Origin: CAWCDJ01 sp963796485
Lineage (GTDB): Bacteria; Acidobacteriota; Terriglobia; Bryobacterales; Bryobacteraceae
Direction of reading: 5' to 3'
Length of the DNA: 64,000 nt
NCBI GenBank assembly: GCA_963796485.1
Contig: CAWCLV010000001.1
Span: 1,674,001-1,738,000, forward strand
This document shows, one piece after another, positions 36,675 to 44,283 of this stretch. The translations under genes and the position numbers were made by a program. Position 1 is the stretch's first letter. Every line of letters begins with the position of its first letter. The notes below the pieces were generated by a model that worked only from the letters and a program-made list of their open reading frames with translations, was not told the origin of the DNA and searched no databases.

Positions 36675-39425
36675 ATGGCACGGATTATTTGTCTTAGTTT
36701 CCTGCTGGCTGGCTGCCTTGCCGCCGGCAGTGCGCAACCCGCCGTGGTGTACACTGTCGAGACCGTCGCGGGCGGCTCCGGGAACGGAGACGGCGGCCTC
36801 GCGGTTATGGCACAGATGGGCAGTATTCAGGGCGTTGCCGCCGACCGCTCCGGCAACCTCTACCTGTCCGACACCGACCATCACCGCGTCCGCAAGGTCA
36901 CACCCGCGGGGATTATCAGCACTATCGCGGGCACCGGAGACGCGGGCTTCTCGGGCGACGGCGGACCGGCCGCCGCCGCGCAGCTGAATCTTCCTTACGG
37001 CCTGGCGGCAGACAACGCGGGCGACCTGTATATTGCCGACCTGGGGAATAACCGGGTCCGCAGAATCGCGCCCGACGGCACCATTTCGACCATCGCGGGC
37101 ACGGGCGACCCAGGCTCCTCGGGCGACGGCGCACTCGCCTCGCACGCCCGCCTGCACACGCCCCGGAACGTGGCGGTTGACGGGTACGGGAACCTCTACA
37201 TCTCCGAATTCGAAGGCCACCGCGTGCGCCGCGTCACGCCCGACGGCTCGATCTCCACCTTCGCGGGCTCCGGGGCGGCCGGATTCCGCGGCGATGGCGG
37301 GCCCCCGGCCGCCGCGCAGCTCTCCTACCCGGCCGGGCTGGCGACCGATGCCGCCGGCTCTCTCTACATCGCGGATTCCCAGAACAACCGCGTTCGCAAG
37401 GTCTCCATGGGAGTCATTACCACGGCCTTGGGCGGCGCCCCTGGCACGGCGCTCCTGAGTCCCATCGCACTAACCGCGGATCCCGGCGGCAACCTGTACG
37501 TTGCGGACGCCAGTTTTCTGGTGAGGGTCTACACGCCGGCGGGGAAATGGCTCGATTTCGCGGGCGGCGCCTCGCCCGGGTACTCGGGCGATGGCGGAAC
37601 GGCCACCCGGGCCAAACTGACCCAAGCGCGCGACCTTGCGGCGCTCCCGGGCGGCGGCATCTACATTGCCGACGCCGTCCGCACTCGCCTCGTCGATACC
37701 GCCGGCAAGATCCGCACGGTCGCGGGCGATGGTTTTCTGAACGCCGTCGGGGATGGCTTGGCGGCCTCCGCGGCGGTTTTCGACCAGCCTCTAACCGTGG
37801 CGCTAGACGGCTCCGGCAGCCTGTACGTCGCCGACCCGGGGACCGAACGGGTCCGGCAGGTGAACGCCTCGGGAATGACTGGAACGCTGGCAGGCAACGG
37901 GCAGCCGGGGAGCACTGGCGACGGCGGGCGGTCCACGGCCGCCCTCTTGAACGCGCCGTCGGGGCTCGCGGTGGATTTCTCGGGTAACATCGCGATTGCC
38001 GACACCAACAACCACCGCATCCGGCAGGTCGGCGCCGACGGACGAATCGTCACCCTCGTGGGAACCGCAGCCGGCGGCGCCGGGCCGGATGCCATGCCGC
38101 CTCTCCAGACGCCGCTGCGCGGGCCCCGCGGCGTCTGCTTCGACCGTACCGGCGTGCTCTACATCGCCGACACGGCCAACCACAGAATCCTCCGCTATCC
38201 CCGCAACGGCGTGGTCCAGATCGCGGCGGGGACCGGCGTTGCCGGTGACGCGGGGGACGGCGGCAGCGCGGGCCGCGCCCAACTGAATCAGCCGGGCGCC
38301 TGCGCGCTCGATTCCGCCGGCGACCTGTTCATTGCCGACACGCTCAATCACCGCATTCGCAAGGTGCTTCCCGGCGGCGTCATCGTGACCGTCGCGGGAA
38401 CCGGGGAGCCCGGAGATTCCGGCGACACGGGAGCTGCGACCGCCGCCCGCCTTCAGCAGCCCGCCGGGATCGCGGTGGACGACTCCGGCGACATCTTTAT
38501 CGCGGACACCGGCAACCACCGCATCCGGCAGGTCACGCCCGACGGCATCATCCAGACCCTTGCCGGACAGGGCTCGGCCGGTTACTCCGGCGACGGCGGG
38601 CCGGCAGGCGACGCGCTGCTGCACAGCCCCGGCGGGATGGTCTTCGACGGCGCGGGCGATCTCTACTTTGCCGATACCGGGAATCAGCGCGTGCGGCGCC
38701 TCGTGCCCCACAACCCGCCGCCGCCCGTTGAGGATCCTGTGACGCTGCCGCCGGAGCTCTCCGCGGTCAATGCCGCGAGCCAGCAGTCCGGGCCGGTCGC
38801 TCCGGGCGAGATCGTCACCGTCTACGGCACGGGTCTGGGACCGGCGTCCGGCTTACCCGGCACGTTCGATGCCGGCGGAGCCTTGCCGGTCCAACTCGAC
38901 GGCGCGGAAGTTCGGTTCGACGGCGTTGCCGCCCCGCTTTTGTACGCGCAGGCCGGGCAAGTGAACGTCCAGGTTCCGTATACCGTGGCGGGCCGCGCGA
39001 GCACCCATGTGGAGGCCTTCTACCAGGGCACCGCGGCAGGCGTTGCGGATCTGAACGTGGCGGAAGCGGCGCCGGCCCTGTTCCCCCTGGCCTTCAACCA
39101 GGACGGCACGCCCAATTCCGCGGACGCGCCCGCCGCCCGCGGGACTATTCTGATCCTCTTCGCAACCGGCGAGGGACTGACCCGCGGCCCCAACCTCTCC
39201 GGACGGGCAGCGGCCGCGCCGTACCCCAGTCCCAAACTGCCGCTGAAGCTCACGGTCGGCGGTCTTCCGGCCGAAATTCTCTTCGGCGCGAGCGCGCCCG
39301 GGCTCGCCGGAACCCTGCAAATCAACGCGCGCGTTCCCGGCTCGTTCCTGGCGCCCGGATCCACGACGGTCCAATTGCAGGTCGGCAATGCCAAGTCCCC
39401 CGCGCTGACGATCTGGATTCGTTAG
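36675..39425 (+). CDS. Secreted NHL-repeat protein with Solibacter C-terminal (TIGR03437) domain
   Basis: 916 aa. Signal peptide (ICLSFLLAGCLAAGSA), then about ten NHL blades of the form GNLYIADxxNxRVRKVxxxG plus STIAGTGDAGFSGDGGPAAA. The last 220 residues form the TIGR03437 domain, found almost only in Solibacter-type acidobacteria: GEIVTVYGTGLGPASG, LYAQAGQVNVQVPYT, ILILFATGEGLT, TLQINARVPG. Probably an exported or surface protein; function unknown. Divergent from the matrixin, 66 bases apart. Confidence 0.9.
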   Translation: MARIICLSFLLAGCLAAGSAQPAVVYTVETVAGGSGNGDGGLAVMAQMGSIQGVAADRSGNLYLSDTDHHRVRKVTPAGIISTIAGTGDAGFSGDGGPAAAAQLNLPYGLAADNAGDLYIADLGNNRVRRIAPDGTISTIAGTGDPGSSGDGALASHARLHTPRNVAVDGYGNLYISEFEGHRVRRVTPDGSISTFAGSGAAGFRGDGGPPAAAQLSYPAGLATDAAGSLYIADSQNNRVRKVSMGVITTALGGAPGTALLSPIALTADPGGNLYVADASFLVRVYTPAGKWLDFAGGASPGYSGDGGTATRAKLTQARDLAALPGGGIYIADAVRTRLVDTAGKIRTVAGDGFLNAVGDGLAASAAVFDQPLTVALDGSGSLYVADPGTERVRQVNASGMTGTLAGNGQPGSTGDGGRSTAALLNAPSGLAVDFSGNIAIADTNNHRIRQVGADGRIVTLVGTAAGGAGPDAMPPLQTPLRGPRGVCFDRTGVLYIADTANHRILRYPRNGVVQIAAGTGVAGDAGDGGSAGRAQLNQPGACALDSAGDLFIADTLNHRIRKVLPGGVIVTVAGTGEPGDSGDTGAATAARLQQPAGIAVDDSGDIFIADTGNHRIRQVTPDGIIQTLAGQGSAGYSGDGGPAGDALLHSPGGMVFDGAGDLYFADTGNQRVRRLVPHNPPPPVEDPVTLPPELSAVNAASQQSGPVAPGEIVTVYGTGLGPASGLPGTFDAGGALPVQLDGAEVRFDGVAAPLLYAQAGQVNVQVPYTVAGRASTHVEAFYQGTAAGVADLNVAEAAPALFPLAFNQDGTPNSADAPAARGTILILFATGEGLTRGPNLSGRAAAAPYPSPKLPLKLTVGGLPAEILFGASAPGLAGTLQINARVPGSFLAPGSTTVQLQVGNAKSPALTIWIR

Positions 39426-39430
39426 TCGTT

Positions 39431-39480
39431 TGTGGAGCGCGCCTTAGGCGTGGGCAGACCAGGAGGTCTACCCTACCAAC
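39431..39480. repeat. Interspersed repeat, copy 4 (short)
   Basis: GTGGGCAGACCAGGAGGTCT followed by ACCCTACC is a diverged short version of copies 1 and 3, lying just before thiD. Complementary GGCAGACC / GGTCTACC arms could form a hairpin. Confidence 0.45.
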
Positions 39481-39497
39481 TGCTATTCTGGAGCGGA

Positions 39498-40280
39498 ATG
39501 CCGCCTGTCGCGCTCACCATTGCCGGATCGGACCCCAGCGGCGGCGCGGGCATACAGGCGGACCTCAAGACCTTCCACCAGTTCGGCGTCTACGGGGAAG
39601 CCGTCGTCACCCTGGTCACGGTGCAGAACACCGTGCGCGTGTCGCGGGTCGAGGTCCTGCCGCCCGAACTGGTGGTCGAACAATTGGAAGCGGTGCTTGA
39701 AGACATTCCCCCCGGAGCGGCCAAGACGGGAGCGCTCGGCTCGGCGGCAATGGTGACGGCGATAGCCCGTGCCGCCGCCAGGTTCCCCTTCCCGCTGGTG
39801 GTGGACCCGGTGATGGTAAGCAAACACGGGCTCCCGCTGCTGCCCGAAAACGCCGTGAAGACGATCCGCGACGAACTGCTGCCGCACGCGGCGCTGGTGA
39901 CCCCCAACGTGCCGGAGGCCGAATCGCTGGCGTGTATGGCGATCGCCGGTCGCGACGATATGCGCCGGGCTGCCGCCGTTATCCATGCGCTCGGCCCGCG
40001 CGCGGTCCTGATCAAAGCCGGTCACGCGAAAGGCGACGCTACCGACCTGCTTTTCGACGGCGCGGAGTACTTCGACTTCCCTTCCCCACGGATTGCCACG
40101 CGGCACACCCACGGCACCGGTTGCACTTACTCGGCCGGCATCGCCGCCGGGCTGGCCTCCGGCATGCCGCTGCCCGAAGCCGTAGCCCGCGCCAAACGGT
40201 ACATTGCGGAGGCCATTCGCACCAACCCCGGGTTCGGCCGCGGCTGCGGCCCGGTCAACCATTTCGCGGAGGTCCGATGA
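39498..40280 (+). CDS. thiD: Hydroxymethylpyrimidine/phosphomethylpyrimidine kinase
   Basis: 260 aa; ATG 39498 chosen because the family opens ALTIAGSDPSGGAGIQADLK. A ribokinase-like fold with the catalytic region TRHTHGTGCTYSAGIAAGLA (GTGC anion hole). Makes HMP diphosphate for thiamine synthesis. No other thi gene is beside it. Its stop overlaps the next start (ATGA). Confidence 0.94.
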   Translation: MPPVALTIAGSDPSGGAGIQADLKTFHQFGVYGEAVVTLVTVQNTVRVSRVEVLPPELVVEQLEAVLEDIPPGAAKTGALGSAAMVTAIARAAARFPFPLVVDPVMVSKHGLPLLPENAVKTIRDELLPHAALVTPNVPEAESLACMAIAGRDDMRRAAAVIHALGPRAVLIKAGHAKGDATDLLFDGAEYFDFPSPRIATRHTHGTGCTYSAGIAAGLASGMPLPEAVARAKRYIAEAIRTNPGFGRGCGPVNHFAEVR

Positions 40281-40504
40281 AGCTCCAGGAGATCCTGACG
40301 GCCGCGGTACAGCGCTCCGAAATTCCCCTGCGGTTCGAGCCGGGGGCCGAAGAAGCCGTGCTCAAGCCCGTAACCGAGGTCCTGCACGCCTGGATCGCGG
40401 CCCATCTGCCGCAGGCTGCGAATTCCGAATTCGACGCCGGCCGGCGCGCCCTTGTCCTGCAACTGCTGTCGGAAGTGGATGGTTCGGCCGACCTGCCCGA
40501 ATGA
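40277..40504 (+). CDS. Small hypothetical protein coupled to thiD
   Basis: 75 aa, start overlaps the thiD stop. Mostly helical and acidic (MKLQEILTAAVQRSEIPLRF, VLHAWIAAHLPQAANSEFDA). No signal peptide, Cys motif or recognisable domain. Translational coupling supports real expression. Function unknown. Confidence 0.6.
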   Translation: MKLQEILTAAVQRSEIPLRFEPGAEEAVLKPVTEVLHAWIAAHLPQAANSEFDAGRRALVLQLLSEVDGSADLPE

Positions 40505-40525
40505 GCGCTGCTATGCTGTACCTTT

Positions 40526-40741
40526 ATGACCAAGGTTCAGATTCGCTTCCGCCTGCAAAAGCCGCTCGATGAAACCATGCTGAGCCGGATTTCGGACGCT
40601 CATGCCAAATACGGAATCCAGAAGATCCAGGTGGATCCGTCGCTAGACGGCCTCACCGTCGATTACGACGCAACGCGACTCAAACCCGCCGAAGTCGAAT
40701 CGGTCCTCGCCGGCGCCGGCATCCCGGCCGTCCGCGCCTGA
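40526..40741 (+). CDS. Small hypothetical protein, ferredoxin-like/HMA-like fold
   Basis: 71 aa. Strand-helix-strand-strand-helix pattern (VQIRFRLQKPLDETMLSRI, GIQKIQVDPSLDGLTVDYD, KPAEVESVLAGAGIPAV) resembles heavy-metal-associated (HMA) domains but lacks the CxxC metal site. About 100 bases of its 3' end overlap the opposite-strand gene at 40643, which casts some doubt on one of the two. Confidence 0.6.
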   Translation: MTKVQIRFRLQKPLDETMLSRISDAHAKYGIQKIQVDPSLDGLTVDYDATRLKPAEVESVLAGAGIPAVRA

Positions 40742-41155
40742 AGCTACGATATAGCGATTGAGCGGGTACGAGGCCACCGCGCCGGCCACGCGCGCGGGTC
40801 CGGCTTCAAGGCCGTCCAGCAGCACCAGGCACGCGCCGCTCGCCAGCCGCTCCTCGAAGAAGCCCTCGGGAAGCCCCCAGCAGCATTCCCTGTTGCGGCG
40901 GCGCAACCACGCAGCCAGGGGAACCTTCAGCTCCGACAGGCGAGCCAGCACCGGTAACAGCAGCATATCGACGCGCGTGTCCAGCAAAGCGCCGCACCAG
41001 AGATACGCCATCCGCCGGAGAAACTGCGAGGCGCCGCGGCCGCGGACCAGCAGCCGCGGAGACGCGAGCGCATCGACCGCTTCCGCGGGAATCGGCGCAT
41101 CCGGGATCCGCGTCTCCGCGCGAAGCTGCTCGATGTAACGCGCCGCCAGGAACAA
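40643..41155 (-). CDS. Short NACHT-like protein without Walker A lysine
   Basis: 170 aa, TTG start at 41155 just after the membrane-protein gene. The layout resembles the NACHT nucleoside-triphosphatase core: PRLLVRGRGASQFLRRMAYL at the P-loop position (no GKS/T), LLPVLARLSELKVPLAAWL, a Walker-B-like CLVLLDGLE and NRYIVAS at sensor 1. A normal NACHT protein is several times longer with effector and sensor domains; here only the degenerate core is present. It may be a decayed fragment or a regulator. It overlaps the gene at 40526 tail to tail. Confidence 0.5.
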   Translation of the reverse strand: MFLAARYIEQLRAETRIPDAPIPAEAVDALASPRLLVRGRGASQFLRRMAYLWCGALLDTRVDMLLLPVLARLSELKVPLAAWLRRRNRECCWGLPEGFFEERLASGACLVLLDGLEAGPARVAGAVASYPLNRYIVASGADGRDAGAGEDRFDFGGFESRCVVIDGEAV

Positions 41156-41159
41156 GCGA

Positions 41160-41456
41160 TCACTCCGGGAAGATCTGGCCGCTCATGTCCTCGGGCGGCT
41201 TCTGCCGGGAAACAGCCCACATTCCCAGGGCGAATGCTCCGAGAGACAACGTCCAGACCCCCACCACCATGGTGTCCAGGGGAGCCCGGAACACGATCAC
41301 CACCGCACACACCAGCGTGCGAAACACCCATGCGTAGAGCTTGGTGATTTTCTGTTGTCCTCGTCGCACGAAGGCCGCCGAACGGCCGGCCATGTGCGCA
41401 AAGAAGATGCACAGCACGCCGAGCATTCCGCGCAGGAATTCCAAGGATACGGGCAT
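41160..41456 (-). CDS. Small membrane protein of unknown function
   Basis: 98 aa from ATG 41456 (MPVSLEFLRGMLGVLCIFFA). Two or three hydrophobic helices with a basic loop (RRGQQKITKLYAW) between the first two. No family recognised. Ends five bases before the TTG of the NACHT-like gene, so they may be one unit. Confidence 0.65.
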   Translation of the reverse strand: MPVSLEFLRGMLGVLCIFFAHMAGRSAAFVRRGQQKITKLYAWVFRTLVCAVVIVFRAPLDTMVVGVWTLSLGAFALGMWAVSRQKPPEDMSGQIFPE

Positions 41457-41482
41457 CCTCTCAAGTTTGCCACAATGGGCGC

Positions 41483-42265
41483 ATGAGCCTGATGCGGGAA
41501 ATCCGCGCATTCCGTGCGGACAGGGGAAGCTTCGCGATGTGGTGGCTGGGCCAGAACGGCTTCATTTTCAAGTCGCCGGACGGCGCTGTACTGTCCACGG
41601 ATCTCTACCTCACCGATAGTTGCGCCAATCTCGCCCCCCCCGGCATGGACCTGCACCGGCAGGTGCCCGTTTTGATCCCGCCGGAAGAAATCGACGTGGA
41701 CCTGTTCGCCTGCACCCACAATCACCAGGACCACACCGACCCGGAGACCATTTCGCGCCTTCGCCACAAAGACACCGCGCTGTTCGTGGGACCGCACCCG
41801 AGCTGCGATGTCTTCCGGCACGAGGGGGTGGAAAGCGGCCGGATTCTGCCCATTTGGCCGGACCATCAGATGGAATTCCGGGACATCCGGATCCGCGCGA
41901 CCTTCGCGCTGCCCACGGACGATAGCGACCTCAACCACGTCGGGTTCCTCATCGAGTTCGCCGGCGGGCCGCGCGTTTACATGACCGGCGATACCGCCGA
42001 ATGCGAACTGCTGGCTTCCGCCGCGAAGTACGAGCCGGACGTGATGATCACCTGCGTCAACGGCGGCTTCAAAAACCTGTCGCACGACCAGGCGGCCCGG
42101 CTGGCGGCCCAGGTCCGGCCGAAAGCCGCCATCCCCTGCCATTACGATATGTTCCCCGACAACGGGATCGACCCGCGGCAGTTCCGCGCGGCACTCTCGC
42201 TGCGCGCGCCCGACGTGCAGTACCTCGCGCCCGCCCACGGCCGGCTGGTCGTTTACGGCAAATAG
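41483..42265 (+). CDS. Metallo-beta-lactamase fold hydrolase, UlaG-like
   Basis: 260 aa. Metal motif CTHNHQDHTDPETISRL (HxHxDH), and later MTGDTAECELL and PCHYDMFPDNG. Similar to UlaG, the L-ascorbate-6-phosphate lactonase, and to general MBL hydrolases. With sugar-related genes downstream a lactonase role is plausible but not shown. Confidence 0.85.
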   Translation: MSLMREIRAFRADRGSFAMWWLGQNGFIFKSPDGAVLSTDLYLTDSCANLAPPGMDLHRQVPVLIPPEEIDVDLFACTHNHQDHTDPETISRLRHKDTALFVGPHPSCDVFRHEGVESGRILPIWPDHQMEFRDIRIRATFALPTDDSDLNHVGFLIEFAGGPRVYMTGDTAECELLASAAKYEPDVMITCVNGGFKNLSHDQAARLAAQVRPKAAIPCHYDMFPDNGIDPRQFRAALSLRAPDVQYLAPAHGRLVVYGK

Positions 42266-42311
42266 GGATGGTATATTGAGCCGAAGCTCCAGGAACATCC
42301 AAGGAGGAACC

Positions 42312-42683
42312 GTGCGACGCATATCTCTGGCAGCCATAATGATGGCGCTGATCTCGGTAGCCCTATGGGCTGCCGACGTGACCGGGAAATGGACCGGTCA
42401 AATGGCGGGGCCAAACGGCGAAGGGTTTGCCCTGACTTTTAACTTCAAACAGGACGGCACGAAGCTCACCGGAACCGTCCAGGGGCCGCAGGGCGATCCG
42501 ATCGAAATCTCGAATGGAAAAGTGGAAGGCGACAAGCTCTCATTCGTCGTCACCATCGAGGCGAACGGCGGGATGAAGATCATGCACGATGGCACCGTCA
42601 GCGGCGATGAGATCAAGCTGAATTCCAAGGCCGAAAGCGGCGATTTCCCGGGCGGGAGTATGACCTTGAAACGGGAGAAGTAA
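42312..42683 (+). CDS. Secreted small beta-rich protein
   Basis: 123 aa from a GTG preceded by AAGGAGGAACC, which decides the start. Signal peptide (LAAIMMALISVALWAADV), then repeated Gly-rich strands (KWTGQMAGPNGEGFALTF, GTKLTGTVQGPQGDPIEI) like the small beta-barrel proteins common in acidobacterial secretomes. Function unknown. The 242 bases that follow show no gene or clear structure. Confidence 0.75.
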   Translation: MRRISLAAIMMALISVALWAADVTGKWTGQMAGPNGEGFALTFNFKQDGTKLTGTVQGPQGDPIEISNGKVEGDKLSFVVTIEANGGMKIMHDGTVSGDEIKLNSKAESGDFPGGSMTLKREK

Positions 42684-42925
42684 ACTCGTACGGGCGATGG
42701 CCGCCGCAGCCCCAGTCCCGCGGCGGCCTCCTCCGTACCGGGCTGAGCCTTCCCTGGCCGGCAGCGAACTCACCCCACCGGTTCTCTACTCATCCTCGGG
42801 CATCCACCCCGATCCCTCCAAGCGCAGCAAGACGCCGAGTTACGCAATGCCGCAAAACTCTGTTGTAGTATTCGCCATAACTCGGGCGGCAACCCATCGA
42901 GTCGTGTGATAAGCTCACCTTTCCG

Positions 42926-44191
42926 ATGAGCGGGGAGAGCCAAGGGGGAGAACCTCGGGTCCAGGAACTCTCGTCCTGGAAAGAAATCGCGGCCTATCTG
43001 CGCGTAGGCGTTCGCACGGCGCAGATGTGGGAGCAGGAACGAGGCTTGCCCGTACGCCGGATTCCGGGACCGCGAGGCCGTGTTCTCGCCAACGTCCAGG
43101 AACTCGAGGCGTGGAAAAATTCCGGCCGGGAGTCATCCGGAAATGCGCCATCGGAGGAACCGCCGGTCCAGCCGACGAACCGGCGTTACTTCGCCGCCGC
43201 GATTGTGGCCGCCAGCCTGATCCCCCTGTTGCTCGCCGCCTTCACGCTGAAACGGTATATGCTGGCGCCCGAAGTCCCGGCCAGCTACCGCCTCGATCCC
43301 TACGGCCTCACGGTGCTCGACTCCAAAGGAGGCGAGTTGTGGCGCGCCGAGTTTCGCACGCAACTTTCTCTCCCTACTTATCAGGAGGATCCGGCCCAGT
43401 TTGTCTGGATCGGAGACCTCAATGGCGATGGGCGGCGGGAAGTCCTGTTCGCCAAGTTTTCCGCAGATCTATCGCAAAGTGCGCCGCTGATCTGCTACTC
43501 GGACGGTGGCGTGGAACTTTGGCGCTTTACTCCCGGTCGCAGGGTTCGATCGAGCACGGAGGAGTTTGCGCCGACTTACGGCATCCGGCGTTTTGCCGTC
43601 GGCGCACTGCGCCGCCATGTGCCGCGAACCATTGTAGTAACGAGTTCCCACCGTGTGTACTACCCCAATCAGGTCGTCCTGCTCTCTTCCCAAGGGACCT
43701 TACTCCGCGAGTACTGGCACAGCGGCAATTTGTTCAAACTCCAAGTGGCGGACTTGAACCGCGATGGCGTGGACGAGATTTACCTGGCCGGCATCAACAA
43801 TGGCTGGAAAGCGGCGACGCTCGTCGTCCTCGATCCGGACCATTTTGGAGGCGCATCGCAGGAACCAGAGGCGCCCGATCATCAACTTCTCGGCTTCGAG
43901 CGCGGCGTGGAACGGGCCAGGGTCATCCTTCCACGATCATGCCTGAACCGTGCCGAGGACCCGTACAATACCATCGAGCAACTTATGGCGGTTTCGGGCG
44001 AGATCATCGTCGAAACGAACGAGAGGCTAGGCCCACCCATGAGAGCCAGCATTTTCTTCCACTTCGCTCCCGATCTCAGCCTGCGTCAGGTGATGTATTC
44101 GGATTCTTACCAGACGGACATTCGCAAAATGTCGGCGCAGCCGCAAGCGTGCCGGGCCGACGATATCACCGGGATGCACATTCTCCGGTAA
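42926..44191 (+). CDS. Membrane-bound HTH protein with extracytoplasmic FG-GAP-like domain
   Basis: 421 aa. Residues 15-65 form an excisionase/MerR-like helix-turn-helix (LSSWKEIAAYLRVGVRTAQM, WEQERGLPVRRI). One transmembrane helix lies at about 88-108. The outer part holds VCBS/FG-GAP-like calcium loops (IGDLNGDGRREVLF and VADLNRDGVDEIYL). The layout suggests a one-component sensor that binds DNA inside and a ligand outside. It stands directly before the GH106 gene and may control the sugar genes. Confidence 0.75.
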   Translation: MSGESQGGEPRVQELSSWKEIAAYLRVGVRTAQMWEQERGLPVRRIPGPRGRVLANVQELEAWKNSGRESSGNAPSEEPPVQPTNRRYFAAAIVAASLIPLLLAAFTLKRYMLAPEVPASYRLDPYGLTVLDSKGGELWRAEFRTQLSLPTYQEDPAQFVWIGDLNGDGRREVLFAKFSADLSQSAPLICYSDGGVELWRFTPGRRVRSSTEEFAPTYGIRRFAVGALRRHVPRTIVVTSSHRVYYPNQVVLLSSQGTLLREYWHSGNLFKLQVADLNRDGVDEIYLAGINNGWKAATLVVLDPDHFGGASQEPEAPDHQLLGFERGVERARVILPRSCLNRAEDPYNTIEQLMAVSGEIIVETNERLGPPMRASIFFHFAPDLSLRQVMYSDSYQTDIRKMSAQPQACRADDITGMHILR

Positions 44192-44283
44192 CTTTTCCCC
44201 CGCCCCACTCGCCCTGAGATAGCATTACGGAGAGTTTCGGACCTGCATTGCCGAAGCTCCGCTGCGGAAAGGCAGGTAATCGA

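Noticed and set aside
36609..37220. Upstream extension of the matrixin frame
   Set aside because: Lies under the NHL gene and has no similarity; the signal peptide at the GTG at 36608 gives a natural start.
42697..42909. Short plus-strand open frame (70 codons)
   Set aside because: Low-complexity Pro/Ser/Arg composition, no ribosome site, no similarity.
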